NCBI GenBank assembly: GCA_947365245.1
Contig: CANAWG010000002.1
Coordinates: 62,001-126,000, forward strand
Length of the DNA: 64,000 bases
Direction: 5' to 3'
DNA from: an uncultured Oscillibacter sp.
GTDB taxonomy: Bacteria; Bacillota; Clostridia; Oscillospirales; Oscillospiraceae
Positions 49,352-59,243 of the stretch are shown here, piece by piece. A program made the position numbers and the translations under genes. Each line of letters opens with the position of its first letter. The stretch's first letter is position 1. The notes beneath the pieces were generated by a model. It saw only the letters and a program-made list of their open reading frames with translations, made no database searches and was not told the DNA's origin.

Positions 49352-50377
49352 TTAAGCGATGGCCTCGTATCCCTCCGGAGCGGTCACGCCCAGGGCCTCG
49401 CACATGGGGGGATTGTACTTCTTCACGAACTCCGGGGCGTACTCAATGGGCATGGTGGAGATGTCCGCCTCGCCGGTGAGGATCTGGGCGGCCATCTCGC
49501 CGGTCTTGTAGCCGATGTCGTAGTAGCTGATGGAGAGCGTCGCCACGCCGCAGCCGGCGCAGATGCCCTCCTCGCCGCAGAACACGGGGATGCTGCCGTG
49601 GCAGATGCTGTCGATGATGGGGCAGCTGGAGGCGGCGGTGTTGTCCGTGGGAATATAGAGCACGTCGCTGTTGTCCACGGCGTTCTGGCACACGGCGGCG
49701 ATGTCGTTGGAGTCGGCGAAGGGATAGGCGGTGCAGGTGTAGCCCATCTTCTCCAGATAGCCCTGGACGGTGGTCACCTGATAGAGGCTGTTGGCCTCGT
49801 TGGAGCAGTACAGCAGTCCGATGTTCCTGGCGTCGGGATACCACTCCTGGATCATGGCCGCCTGCTGGTCCAGGGGGGCCAGATCGGAGGTGCCGGAGAC
49901 GTTGCCGCCCACGGTGCCGGAGAAGTTCTCAATGCCGAAAGCCACGCCGTACTCCGTGACGGAGGTGCCCAGGATGGGGATGTCGGCGGTGGCGGTGGCG
50001 GCGGCCTGGAGGGCCGGGGTGGCGTTGGCCATAATCAGGTCCACACCCTTGGTTACGAAAGAGTTGGCGATGGTGGCGCAGTTGGCGGGGTCGTTGGCGG
50101 CGTTTTGGTAGTCGAATTTCACCTGGCCGGGCAGGAGCTCGTTCAGGGCGTCCTGGAATCCCTGGGTGGCGGCGTCCAGCGCGTCGTGGGTCACCAGCTG
50201 GGAGATGCCCACCACGTAGGTGGCGGCGTCGCCGCCGGCGTCCGCCGGGGCGGCGGGCTCGTTCTGGGCGGGGGCTGCGGGGGCGTCGCCGCCCTGATCG
50301 GCGTTTCCGCCGCAGGCGGCCAGGCTCATGACCATCAGCGCGGTCAGAAGCAGGGCAAGAATCTTCTTTTTCATCAT
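49352..50377 (-). CDS. ABC transporter substrate-binding lipoprotein (ABC_sub_bind/TrpX-like)
   Basis: A 341-residue lipoprotein: signal KKKILALLLTALMVMSLAACG (lipobox LAAC), then an alanine/proline-rich linker of about 25 residues, then the bilobed domain: VVGISQLVTHDALDAATQGFQDAL, DLIMANATPALQAAATATADIPILGTSVTEYG, NIGLLYCSNEANSLYQVTTVQGYLEKMG and FCGEEGICAGCGVATLSISYYDIGYKTGEMA. This is PF04392, which includes streptococcal tryptophan-binding TrpX; other members bind other aromatic or small molecules. First gene of the operon, promoter at 50433-50461. Two ATGs in a row; the first has AGGAG at six bases. Confidence 0.92.
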   Translation of the reverse strand: MMKKKILALLLTALMVMSLAACGGNADQGGDAPAAPAQNEPAAPADAGGDAATYVVGISQLVTHDALDAATQGFQDALNELLPGQVKFDYQNAANDPANCATIANSFVTKGVDLIMANATPALQAAATATADIPILGTSVTEYGVAFGIENFSGTVGGNVSGTSDLAPLDQQAAMIQEWYPDARNIGLLYCSNEANSLYQVTTVQGYLEKMGYTCTAYPFADSNDIAAVCQNAVDNSDVLYIPTDNTAASSCPIIDSICHGSIPVFCGEEGICAGCGVATLSISYYDIGYKTGEMAAQILTGEADISTMPIEYAPEFVKKYNPPMCEALGVTAPEGYEAIA

Positions 50378-50432
50378 AGATCTCTCCTTATGGTTGTTTG
50401 GATCGTGAGAGATGCCTCTCCAATTCTTTTAC

Positions 50433-50461
50433 ACTATATAGCTTTAAAGGGATAAAGTCAA
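50433..50461 (-). promoter_or_regulatory. Promoter of the ABC operon
   Basis: Minus strand TTGACT (50461-50456), 17-base spacer, TATAGT (50438-50433). Confidence 0.8.
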
Positions 50462-50693
50462 CCGTCGCTTTCGACAAATAGGCCCCCCTGTTTTCCGCCG
50501 GCCTTGTGTACTTCCGGCAAAACCATCCTGTTTGATGGTGCGGGGGCGGAGGGCGGAGGATGGCCCGCTCCCCTGGACGGGCCAATTTCCCCGGAAGTGC
50601 CGGAGCTGCGGGAGAGGCGGCGCGGCGGGCCGGGGGCGTCCCGCCCTGCGGATCGAATCGATAAGACCAGTATGCCCCAGACCAAATTTTTCG
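50462..50693. other. Region without a gene between ABC operon and pyrG promoters
   Basis: About 230 bases, GC-rich, with short inverted repeats but no supported reading frame or RNA element. Confidence 0.4.
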
Positions 50694-50722
50694 TTGACAT
50701 GGAAAATTTCAGGTGGTATAGT
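50694..50722 (+). promoter_or_regulatory. Promoter of pyrG
   Basis: TTGACA (50694-50699), 17-base spacer, TATAGT (50717-50722). Confidence 0.85.
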
Positions 50723-50742
50723 TGGAAAGTATTTTGGAACGC

Positions 50743-50868
50743 CGCGATTTGCGGCAGGTGCCGCAAACAACAATCGAACACCCACGGCGGAAACCGCGGA
50801 TCGCAGCTGAGAGTCCCGAAAGAGGCTGGGACTTCTCACCCCTGCGGCGGTTCCGCGGTGGTTTTTTT
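50743..50868 (+). promoter_or_regulatory. pyrG leader with attenuator
   Basis: Four stems in order: TTTGCGGCA GG TGCCGCAAA (about 50754-50767), GCGG AAA CCGC near 50790, GAGAGTCCC / GGGACTTCTC, and a terminator CCCCTGCGG CGGTT CCGCGGTGG followed by seven T (50838-50868). The stretch 50782-50806 (CCACGGCGG...CGCAG) is complementary to 50842-50861, so it could act as an antiterminator. The GGGC-type start needed for the B. subtilis pyrG stuttering mechanism is not seen. Confidence 0.65.
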
Positions 50869-50928
50869 GTTTTCCGCGGAGCCCCGGGTATGAATCCCGC
50901 GAAATCTTCCAGACTGTTATGAGAATAA

Positions 50929-52548
<1,620 letters not shown>

Positions 52549-52657
52549 AAGCGCCCGGGATGGTTCTCGCCCTGGCGGACGCCCCCAGCCCGCCCCGCAA
52601 GGGCGCACCGTGATAGACCAGTAAAAAATAAAATGGAATTTTTAGGAGAAGACCGAC

Positions 52658-53731
52658 ATGAACCACTTTAAGAAGATCGCCGAAAAGCTGGAATCCCGCG
52701 GCCTGGACGCCATGCTCCTCTCCTGCGAGGCCAACCGCTTTTACGCCTCCGGCTTCCACTCCGCCGGCACCGACGGAATGGCCCTGGTGACCCGGAAGAA
52801 GAATTACTACTTCACCGACTCCCGCTACACCGAGGCCGCCGCCCGGGCCGTACAGGACGCGGAGCTCCGGGAGGTGGGCCCCGGCCACGGCTACACCGCC
52901 CGGCTGAAAGAGGCCATCGCGGAGCAGTCCATTGAAAAGATGGGCTATGAGGACGCCTGCATGACCGTCCGGGACTTCGAGACCTACCGCAAGGCCCTGC
53001 CCTGCCAGCTGGTGCCCGCGGCGGACCTTTTGACGGAGCTGCGCCGGGTGAAAGACCGGGAGGAGCTGGCGGTCATGACCGCCGCCCAGCGCATTGCCGA
53101 GCGGGCCCTGGAGGATATTTTAAAGGAAATCCGCCCTGGCGCGGCGGAAAAAGAGATTGCCGCCCGGCTCCAGTACCTGATGCTCCACTACGGGGCGGAG
53201 AATATGTCCTTTGACCCCATCGTGGTCTCCGGCCCCAACGGGAGCCTGCCCCACGGCGTGCCCTCGGACCGAAAGATCCAGTCCGGGGAATTTGTCACCA
53301 TGGACTTTGGCTGCATTTACCACGGCTACTGCTCCGACATGACCCGCACCGTGGCGGTGGGATCTGTGACGGAGGAGATGCGGACGGTGTACGAGACGGT
53401 GCTGGCGGCCCAAAAGGCGGGCATCGCCGCCGCCCGGGCCGGCGTCACCGGCAGGGATGTGGACGGCGCCGCCCGGAAAGTCATCGCGGACGCCGGGTAT
53501 GGGGATTTCTTCGGCCACGGCTTCGGCCACGGCGTGGGTGTGGAGATCCACGAGGCCCCCACCGCCTCCTCAGCGGGCGACAACCCCCTGCCCGCCGGGG
53601 CCGTCATCTCCGCGGAGCCGGGGATCTACCTGCCCGGGAAGCTGGGCGTCCGCATCGAGGACGTGATCGTCCTGACGGAGGACGGCTGCGAGAACCTGAC
53701 CCGCGCCCCCAAGGAGCTGCTGGTCCTGTGA
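52658..53731 (+). CDS. M24 family metallopeptidase (Xaa-Pro aminopeptidase-like)
   Basis: A 357-residue pita-bread peptidase. The N-terminal creatinase-like domain (about 1-125) has YYFTDSRYTEAA; the catalytic domain shows the five metal ligands: VTMDFGCIYHGYCSDMTRTVAVG (two Asp), FGHGFGHGVGVEIHEAPTAS (His), SAEPGIYLPGKLGVRIEDVIVLTEDG (two Glu). It removes N-terminal residues before proline in peptides. Common neighbour in Firmicutes is efp, not found here. RBS TTAGGAGAAG. Confidence 0.93.
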   Translation: MNHFKKIAEKLESRGLDAMLLSCEANRFYASGFHSAGTDGMALVTRKKNYYFTDSRYTEAAARAVQDAELREVGPGHGYTARLKEAIAEQSIEKMGYEDACMTVRDFETYRKALPCQLVPAADLLTELRRVKDREELAVMTAAQRIAERALEDILKEIRPGAAEKEIAARLQYLMLHYGAENMSFDPIVVSGPNGSLPHGVPSDRKIQSGEFVTMDFGCIYHGYCSDMTRTVAVGSVTEEMRTVYETVLAAQKAGIAAARAGVTGRDVDGAARKVIADAGYGDFFGHGFGHGVGVEIHEAPTASSAGDNPLPAGAVISAEPGIYLPGKLGVRIEDVIVLTEDGCENLTRAPKELLVL

Positions 53732-53755
53732 TGCCGCCCCGCGCCTCCGCGCTCC

Positions 53756-53803
53756 AGGTTCCCGCCGGACGGCGTTGAAAGGGTCTGCCGGCGGGAACCT
53801 TTG
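53756..53803 (+). terminator. Terminator-like hairpin after the M24 peptidase
   Basis: AGGTTCCCGCCGG pairs with CCGGCGGGAACCT across a 19-base loop, then TTTGACG. Confidence 0.65.
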
Positions 53804-53856
53804 ACGTAAATTTACGCATACTCCCTTCATTCAGAGGCCTTCCTGCAACATCTCCG

Positions 53857-53885
53857 TTGACAAAACCGCCGCTGAACGGTATGAT
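53857..53885 (+). promoter_or_regulatory. Promoter of the pyrophosphatase gene
   Basis: TTGACA (53857-53862), 17-base spacer, TATGAT (53880-53885). Confidence 0.85.
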
Positions 53886-53928
53886 ACGAATATCAAAAGG
53901 AGATCGTTTTCCCTCAAAGGAGGTCCAC

Positions 53929-55542
53929 ATGGACACTGTTTATATCACCGGGCACCGCAACCCGGACACCGACTCCATCGTCTCCGCCATGGCCTACGCC
54001 GCGCTGAAAAACGCCCTGGGCCACCGGGAGTACAAGGCCGCCCGCCTGGGGCAGGTCAGTGACGAGACCCAGGCCGTGCTGAACCGCTTTGACTTCCGTC
54101 CCCCCATGCTCATCAACGACCTGCGCACCCAGGTCCTGGATCTGGACTACGACACGCCGCCGTGCCTCTCCGCCGCCGCCACCATCAGCCGGGGCTGGCA
54201 GACCATGCAGAACGAGAGGATCTCCGCCCTGCCGGTGACCAACGAGGACGGCACGTTGTACGGGATGCTCTCCGCCGGAGACGTGGCCAACTACGACATG
54301 ACCTCCGTCCGCAACCCCCGCATGGGGGATATCCCGGTGTACAACCTGCTGTCCGTGCTGGAGGGCAAGATCTTAAACGAGGGCGGCGAGATGAAGGACG
54401 TGATCTCTGGCGAGGTCACCATCGCCCTGCCCGCCAGCCGGGAGAACCTGATGTTCTCCACCAAGGACAGCATTGTGGTCTGCGGCGACCAGCCGGACAT
54501 GATCCGGCGGGCGCTGGAGATCGGGGTCAACTGCGTCATCGTCTGCCAGGCGGAGGTGGATCAGGAGCTGCTGGACATCGGGACAGAGACCTGTCTCATC
54601 TCCACCCCCATTGACGCCTACCAGGCCGTGCGCCTGATCTGCCACGCCCTGCCCATCTCCCACATCTGCAACAGCCAGGGCCTGGTGTGCTTCCATCTGG
54701 ACGACTACATCGACGACGTGCAGGACGCCGTGCTGGAGAGCCGCTTCAGAGCCTACCCCATCCTGGACGAGAACGAGCGGGTGGTGGGGACGCTGTCCCG
54801 CTTCCACCTGCTGCGCCCCCGCCGCAAGCGGGTGGTGCTGATGGACCACAATGAAAAGGCCCAGTCCGTCACGGGGCTGGACCAGGCGGAGATCCTGGAG
54901 ATCGTGGACCACCACCGCCTGGCGGACATCGAGACCAAGAATCCCATCTACGTCCGCAACGAGCCCGTGGGCAGCACCACCACCATCGTGGCGGGCATGT
55001 ACCAGGAAAAGGGCCTGATGCCCACCGCCAAGATGGCGGGCCTCATGGCGGCGGCCATTATCTCCGACACGGTGATGTTCAAGTCCCCCACCTGCACCCA
55101 GCGGGACATGGACGTGGCCAACCGCATGGCCCGCATCGCCAACCTCTCCCTGGAGGAGCTGGGCAAGGCCATCTTCTCCGCCACCTGCGGGGACGACAAG
55201 ACCGTGGAGGCCATGCTTCACACGGACTACAAGGAGTTCCACATCGCCGGCCACAACCTGGCGGTGAGCCAGATTACCTGCATGGACTCCGACCGCCTTA
55301 TGGAGCGGCAGGAGGAGTTCCTGGCCGCCATGGAGGCCGTCCACCAGCGGCGGGAGCTGGACACCGTGGTGCTGATGATCACCGACGTGCTGCTGGAGGG
55401 CACCTGGCTCCTCTTTGTGGGCGACGAGGACGCCATCCAGCAGGCCTTCGGCCTCAAGGGCGTGAAAAACAGCGCGTTTTTGCCCAGGATCATGTCCCGG
55501 AAAAAGCAGGTCATTCCCACCCTGTCGGCCCTGTGGGGCTGA
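53929..55542 (+). CDS. Manganese-dependent inorganic pyrophosphatase with CBS and DRTGG domains
   Basis: A 537-residue family II pyrophosphatase (DHH/DHHA2). YITGHRNPDTDSIVSAMAYA supplies the metal His/Asp, and EILEIVDHHRLADIE the DHH motif. Between them, about residues 70-290, are a CBS pair (ERISALPVTNEDGTLYGMLSAGDVANYD; RFRAYPILDENERVVGTLSRFHLL) around a DRTGG-like segment. Such CBS pyrophosphatases are inhibited by AMP/ADP and activated by ATP or ApnA. The DHHA2 end has FLPRIMSRKKQVIPTL. Start at 53929 after AAAGGAGGTC; the longer frame overlaps the promoter. Confidence 0.95.
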   Translation: MDTVYITGHRNPDTDSIVSAMAYAALKNALGHREYKAARLGQVSDETQAVLNRFDFRPPMLINDLRTQVLDLDYDTPPCLSAAATISRGWQTMQNERISALPVTNEDGTLYGMLSAGDVANYDMTSVRNPRMGDIPVYNLLSVLEGKILNEGGEMKDVISGEVTIALPASRENLMFSTKDSIVVCGDQPDMIRRALEIGVNCVIVCQAEVDQELLDIGTETCLISTPIDAYQAVRLICHALPISHICNSQGLVCFHLDDYIDDVQDAVLESRFRAYPILDENERVVGTLSRFHLLRPRRKRVVLMDHNEKAQSVTGLDQAEILEIVDHHRLADIETKNPIYVRNEPVGSTTTIVAGMYQEKGLMPTAKMAGLMAAAIISDTVMFKSPTCTQRDMDVANRMARIANLSLEELGKAIFSATCGDDKTVEAMLHTDYKEFHIAGHNLAVSQITCMDSDRLMERQEEFLAAMEAVHQRRELDTVVLMITDVLLEGTWLLFVGDEDAIQQAFGLKGVKNSAFLPRIMSRKKQVIPTLSALWG

Positions 55543-55562
55543 GGCGGCCCAGAGAGAGCAAG

Positions 55563-55596
55563 GCCCGGCGGCGCTGTGCGCCGCCGGGTTTTCACC
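55563..55596 (+). terminator. Terminator of the pyrophosphatase gene
   Basis: CCCGGCGGCGC TGT GCGCCGCCGGG TTTT. Confidence 0.85.
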
Positions 55597-55825
55597 TCCC
55601 AAGGCCGGTGGAATTCTGTCACATTATGTAAAGCGGGAAGACCGCTCTTTGGAGCTGCCCTGGGGGAGTTTTCCCGGGCAGAGGCCGCCTCTTCCGGCAA
55701 ATCTGCCCGGGTTTTTCCGGCGGGACAGGAAACAGGCCAGCCTCCCGCCAGAATACACTTCCAGCCTTTTGTGGTCCGAAAGGGAACAGGCCAGCCTCTC
55801 GGCTGGCCTGTTCCCTATTTTTTGG
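55597..55825 (+). other. Hairpin-rich intergenic region ending in a strong terminator
   Basis: No gene is supported. It contains CTGCCC-GGG...CCC-GGGCAG, a partial repeat of ACAGGCCAGCCTC (near 55733 and 55794) and at 55788-55821 the perfect stem GGGAACAGGCCAGCC / GGCTGGCCTGTTCCC with a T-run on the plus strand. Two plus-strand terminators in a row suggest either a backup or the end of a small RNA starting after 55600. Confidence 0.5.
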
Positions 55826-55931
55826 AAGATTGGATGAAAAGAAGTTTTGTCTCTTGCAAGTATTAAGATACAGGAGAGTTGTTAAGCAAACCAGCACCAA
55901 TTGTTAAGAAAGTTTTAAATCTCAAAAATTT

Positions 55932-56402
55932 TTATGTCAACTTTTGCCGCCCGCGTCGGAGGCCGTCGAAAAAGGAAGAGAGCACCCCTCGGCACTCCGC
56001 CTCCAGGATGCCGCCCACCAGGGCGGGGCGGTTGGGGAAGTCCTCCATAAAGAGGTTTGTCACGCCGCCGCAGGCCCCGAACACCGGGTCCCGGGCGCCG
56101 TACCAGACCCGGGGGATCCGGGCGTTGAGGATGGCCCCGGCGCACATGGGGCAGGGCTCCAGGGTGACGTACAGCTCGCAGTCCTCCAGACGCCAGGCGT
56201 CCAAGGCCGCGTTGGCCTGGGCGATGGCCTCCATCTCCGCGTGGGAGGCGGCGGACCGCCGCTCCTCCCGCCGGTTGCGGCCCCGGCCCACGATCTCGCC
56301 GCCCCGGACGATGACGCACCCCACCGGCACCTCCCCGGCGGCGGCGGCCTCCCGGGCCAGGGCCAGCGCCTGCCGCATATAGAATTCCCGGTCCACGGCC
56401 AT
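55932..56402 (-). CDS. tadA: tRNA adenosine(34) deaminase
   Basis: A 156-residue zinc deaminase making inosine at the wobble base of tRNA-Arg(ACG). HAEMEAIAQANA carries the zinc His and catalytic Glu, and LEPCPMCAGAILNARI the two zinc Cys; VPVGCVIV and the C-terminal GGVTNLF agree with TadA. Start at 56400-56402 follows GGGAGGCG. Divergent from the DUF2508-bofA pair. Confidence 0.95.
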   Translation of the reverse strand: MAVDREFYMRQALALAREAAAAGEVPVGCVIVRGGEIVGRGRNRREERRSAASHAEMEAIAQANAALDAWRLEDCELYVTLEPCPMCAGAILNARIPRVWYGARDPVFGACGGVTNLFMEDFPNRPALVGGILEAECRGVLSSFFDGLRRGRQKLT

Positions 56403-56482
56403 TTTTTGTTCGCCTCCCGCATGAAAATTGGAATATTTGTCCAAACTCCCAGTATGAATAGAACCAGGAGGGACAATGCCTT

Positions 56483-56746
56483 ATGAAAAACGTTCTCTTT
56501 GCCAAACGGGCCCGGCCCGATCCGGAGCTTTTGACCCTGAAAGCCGAGCTGCTGGAGGCCCAGGGGGAGCTGGCCTGCGCCTATCAGCAGTTTGACCATG
56601 CCCTGGACCCGGAGCTGGTGGAGTCCTGCATCTATCAGATCAGCGCCGTCAAGGCCCGCTGCAACTACCTGATCCGCGCCATCAAGGAGCGCAGCCCCGA
56701 GGCCGCCGCGGCGGCGGACTTCCAGGGGGAGACAGTATGGACCTGA
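56483..56746 (+). CDS. yaaL: DUF2508 protein (YaaL-like)
   Basis: An 87-residue helical protein: LLTLKAELLEAQGELACAYQQFDHALDPELVESCIYQISAVKARCNYLIRAIKER matches the DUF2508 family (Bacillus YaaL), which lies between recR and bofA in Bacillus. Function unknown. AGGAGGG lies 10 bases before the ATG. It overlaps bofA by 10 bases, keeping the conserved yaaL-bofA pair; recR is not next to it here. Confidence 0.87.
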   Translation: MKNVLFAKRARPDPELLTLKAELLEAQGELACAYQQFDHALDPELVESCIYQISAVKARCNYLIRAIKERSPEAAAAADFQGETVWT

Positions 56747-57000
56747 GTCAGAAGATCATCGCCGCCCTGCTGGCGGGATTCTTCCTCATCGCGCTGCTGC
56801 GGGTGTTCCGGGCCCCGCTGAAAGTGGCGGTCAAGCTGCTGGCCAACACCCTGCTGGGTTTTCTGGCGCTGTGGGCGGTGAACCTCACGGCGGGGTTCAC
56901 CGGCCTCACCCTGGGATTGAACCTCTGGAACGCCCTGGTTATCGGCGTTCTGGGCCTGCCGGGGCTGGGTTTGCTGCTGCTGGTGCAGTGGATCTTGTGA
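56737..57000 (+). CDS. bofA: Pro-sigma-K processing inhibitor BofA
   Basis: An 87-residue membrane protein with two or three helices: KIIAALLAGFFLIALLRVF, then LKVAVKLLANTLLGFLALWAVNLTAG and NALVIGVLGLPGLGLLLLVQWIL. The central NxxxG and C-terminal GLPGLGLLL strings are the BofA signature. In sporulation BofA holds the SpoIVFB protease inactive until the forespore signal arrives. Overlap with DUF2508 supports the call. Confidence 0.92.
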   Translation: MDLSQKIIAALLAGFFLIALLRVFRAPLKVAVKLLANTLLGFLALWAVNLTAGFTGLTLGLNLWNALVIGVLGLPGLGLLLLVQWIL

Positions 57001-57012
57001 TTACATAGCCGA

Positions 57013-57050
57013 AGAGGGCGCGGGGGAACACTCCTCCGCGGTCTTTTTTG
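57013..57050 (+). terminator. Terminator after bofA
   Basis: CGCGGGGG AACACT CCTCCGCG followed by GTCTTTTTTG. Confidence 0.8.
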
Positions 57051-57143
57051 CGTGATTTTTAAAAATGGGAAGTGAGCATTTGAGAGATAACAGGAGATAT
57101 ATTGAGAATTTAAGAGGTTTTGCTGCGCTAAATGAAATCAGTG

Positions 57144-57172
57144 TTGACACCGCCCATCCGCTGTGTTATAAA
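57144..57172 (+). promoter_or_regulatory. Promoter of rplM-rpsI
   Basis: TTGACA (57144-57149), 17-base spacer, TATAAA (57167-57172). Confidence 0.85.
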
Positions 57173-57247
57173 TAGTCTTGCTCCGATTTTACCCCGGAGC
57201 GCTTGATTTGTAAAGCAAATACAAATATATCATACGGAGGAAACACC

Positions 57248-57679
57248 ATGTCCACTTTTATGGCAAACAAGGCCAACATTGAGCGCAAGTGGTACATCCT
57301 GGACGCCGCCGGCAAGCCCCTGGGCAAGACCGCCGTCCGGGCCGCCGACCTGCTGCGCGGCAAGACCAAGGTCACCTACACCCCCCACGCCGACTGCGGC
57401 GACAACGTCATCATTATCAACGCCGGCAAGGCCGTCCTCACCGGCAAGAAGGGCACCCAGAAGATCTACCGCACCCACTCCGGCTGGGTGGGCGGCCTGA
57501 AGGAGACTCCCTACCGCATTCTGATGCAGGAGAAGCCGGAGCTGGCCATGCGGGTGGCCGTCCGCGGCATGATGCCCCGGAACACCCTGTCCAAGGACTC
57601 CCTGAAGCGCCTGCACATCTATGCCGACGCCAACTATGAGCAGCAGGCGCAGAAGCCCATCGCTCTGGACGCTGAATAA
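57248..57679 (+). CDS. rplM: 50S ribosomal protein L13
   Basis: A 143-residue L13: [50 protein letters not shown] and [23 protein letters not shown] are the universal blocks. Start at 57248 after GGAGGAAACACC; an in-frame extension upstream is in the leader. Forms the standard two-gene operon with rpsI. Confidence 0.98.
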   Translation: MSTFMANKANIERKWYILDAAGKPLGKTAVRAADLLRGKTKVTYTPHADCGDNVIIINAGKAVLTGKKGTQKIYRTHSGWVGGLKETPYRILMQEKPELAMRVAVRGMMPRNTLSKDSLKRLHIYADANYEQQAQKPIALDAE

Positions 57680-57693
57680 GGAGGAGTAGAAGA

Positions 57694-58098
57694 ATGTATC
57701 AGTCTAAGAAGCCCTATCTGTACGGCACCGGCCGCCGGAAGTCCTCCGTGGCCCGCGTCCACCTGTTCCCGGGCGGCACCGGCTCCATCACCATCAACGG
57801 CCGGGACATCGACGAGTACTTCGGTCTGGACACCCTGAAGATGGTGGTCCGCCAGCCCCTGGAGGCCACCGGCAACACCGGCAAGATGGACATCGTGGCC
57901 ACTGTCTCCGGCGGCGGCGTCAGCGGCCAGGCCGGCGCCCTGCGCCACGGCATCGCCCGCGCCCTGCTGCTGGCCAGCGAGGACAACCGCCCCATCCTGA
58001 AAAAGGCCGGCTTCCTCACCCGCGACCCCCGTATGAAGGAGCGCAAGAAGTACGGCCTCAAGGCCGCCCGCCGCGCGCCTCAGTTCAGCAAGCGCTGA
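57694..58098 (+). CDS. rpsI: 30S ribosomal protein S9
   Basis: A 134-residue S9: [51 protein letters not shown] and the C-terminal [17 protein letters not shown], whose last Arg reaches the P-site tRNA. RBS AAGGAGGAGT, 14 bases after rplM. Confidence 0.98.
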   Translation: MYQSKKPYLYGTGRRKSSVARVHLFPGGTGSITINGRDIDEYFGLDTLKMVVRQPLEATGNTGKMDIVATVSGGGVSGQAGALRHGIARALLLASEDNRPILKKAGFLTRDPRMKERKKYGLKAARRAPQFSKR

Positions 58099-58118
58099 TA
58101 TACACCGACGCATCTTCG

Positions 58119-58149
58119 AGGCGCCGCCCGTATGGGCGGCGTCTTTTTT
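58119..58149 (+). terminator. Terminator of rplM-rpsI
   Basis: GCGCCGCCC GTAT GGGCGGCGTCTTTTTTG. Confidence 0.9.
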
Positions 58150-58169
58150 GCACTGAATGTAAAAACTTC

Positions 58170-58198
58170 TTGACTTTTTTGGCGCGCTGAGGGATACT
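58170..58198 (+). promoter_or_regulatory. Promoter of the membrane/regulator trio
   Basis: TTGACT (58170-58175), 17-base spacer, GATACT (58193-58198). Confidence 0.7.
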
Positions 58199-58236
58199 GT
58201 GAATGTAAAGAACTCTTCACTTTTGGAGGCGCGTTG

Positions 58237-58602
58237 ATGAGACGGATTCTGAAAGGGCTGAAACTTCACAGGCCGGACGAGATGGAGCGGCACATCCTGT
58301 TCAAGGCCCAGCGGAACGCCTATCTCTTCCTGGTGGCCGCCCTTGTGATCTGGTCTTTCTGCGAGAGCCTCCGGGTCTACATCCATCACAGCCGGCTGAA
58401 TCTCCTCCCCTGCCTTTTGCTGACGGCGGCGGTGCTGATCCAGTCTCTCTCCCAGCTGATCCTAACCCGCAGGGCGGTGAAAGACGACGAGGACTCCTGC
58501 GAGACCGGCCCGCTGGTGAAGCTGGTGGTGCTCTCCTGCGCCATCGCCGCCGCGGCGGTCACGGCGGCGGCCGCTGTGGCGCTGATGAGTGTCCGGGTAT
58601 GA
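58237..58602 (+). CDS. Small membrane protein of unknown function
   Basis: A 121-residue protein with three hydrophobic helices (about 27-45, 57-75 and 95-116) and a charged N-terminus (RRILKGLKLHRPDEMERHILFKAQRNAY). Similar short membrane proteins commonly sit beside YozG-type regulators in Clostridia, but the function is not known. A TTG directly before the ATG is an alternative start; GGAGGCGCG is the ribosome binding site. The stop overlaps the regulator start (ATGA). Confidence 0.75.
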   Translation: MRRILKGLKLHRPDEMERHILFKAQRNAYLFLVAALVIWSFCESLRVYIHHSRLNLLPCLLLTAAVLIQSLSQLILTRRAVKDDEDSCETGPLVKLVVLSCAIAAAAVTAAAAVALMSVRV

Positions 58603-58793
58603 AAAACCAGATCAAGCCCCTCCGCAAGTCCAGGGGATACCGGCAGGAGGACCTGGCCGCGGCGCTGGGGGTGTCCCGACAGACCATCATCGCCATTGAG
58701 AACGACAAGTACAACCCCACCCTGGAGCTGGCCATGAGGCTGGCCCGGCATCTGGGGACCACCGTTGAGGAGCTGTTTCAGCTGGAGGGATAA
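58599..58793 (+). CDS. YozG-like XRE regulator
   Basis: A 64-residue single HTH protein: KPLRKSRGYRQEDLAAALGVSRQTIIAIENDKYNPTLELAMRLARHLGTTVEELFQL. The SRQTIIAIENDKYNPTLELA core is the hallmark of the YozG/YvaO type. It is embedded between two small membrane-protein genes with overlapping ends, so it probably controls this operon in response to something sensed through them. Confidence 0.92.
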   Translation: MKNQIKPLRKSRGYRQEDLAAALGVSRQTIIAIENDKYNPTLELAMRLARHLGTTVEELFQLEG

Positions 58794-58795
58794 CC

Positions 58796-59116
58796 ATGAG
58801 AGCAAAATTGACCGGGCTGATCCCTTATGCCGCCGTTCTGGCCGCCGACTTCTGGCTCCTGCCGTTTCCGGCCCGGAATACGGGGACGGCCATGCTTTTG
58901 ATGCTGTGCGTCATGCCTGCGGCCGCTTTCGTCACGGCGCTGGTCTACGGGATGCGGCGGGGCCTGTCCCTCCTGCTCCCGGCGGCGGCGTTTTTGCTGT
59001 TTCTCCCGGCGGTTTTCATCCACTACAATACCTCGGCGTGGGTCTACGCCATGGTGTACGCGGTGGTGGTCCTAGCGGGAAACGGCGTGGGACGGATTTT
59101 TTACGGCAGACGGTGA
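58796..59116 (+). CDS. Small membrane protein of unknown function
   Basis: A 106-residue protein, almost entirely hydrophobic, with about four helices (LIPYAAVLAADFWLL; AMLLMLCVMPAAAFVTALVYG; LSLLLPAAAFLLFLPAVF; AWVYAMVYAVVVLAGNGVG). No family is recognised. It starts 2 bases after the regulator stop, with the ribosome binding site GGAGGG inside the end of that gene, so the three genes are one translational unit. Confidence 0.75.
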   Translation: MRAKLTGLIPYAAVLAADFWLLPFPARNTGTAMLLMLCVMPAAAFVTALVYGMRRGLSLLLPAAAFLLFLPAVFIHYNTSAWVYAMVYAVVVLAGNGVGRIFYGRR

Positions 59117-59166
59117 CCGGGAGCGGAAATCCCCCCGGCCTTGGAGGCCGGGCAAAGCGGATGAAG

Positions 59167-59198
59167 AGAGCGGGGACGCCCATGGGCGTCCCCGCTCT
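59167..59198. terminator. Hairpin between convergent genes
   Basis: GAGCGGGGACGCCC AT GGGCGTCCCCGCTC; perfect stem, T-run (GTGTTTTTG) only 9 bases later. Confidence 0.7.
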
Positions 59199-59243
59199 GC
59201 CTGTGTGTTTTTGCGTCCGATTTTTTGCCGACAAACTCCGGCG

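Noticed and set aside
50743-50868. T-box riboswitch before pyrG, because of the GGCGGAAACCGCGG string
   Set aside because: It resembles the T-box core TGGNACCGCG only in part; no specifier stem, AG bulge or AGGGTGG context is present and CTP synthase is not a T-box gene.
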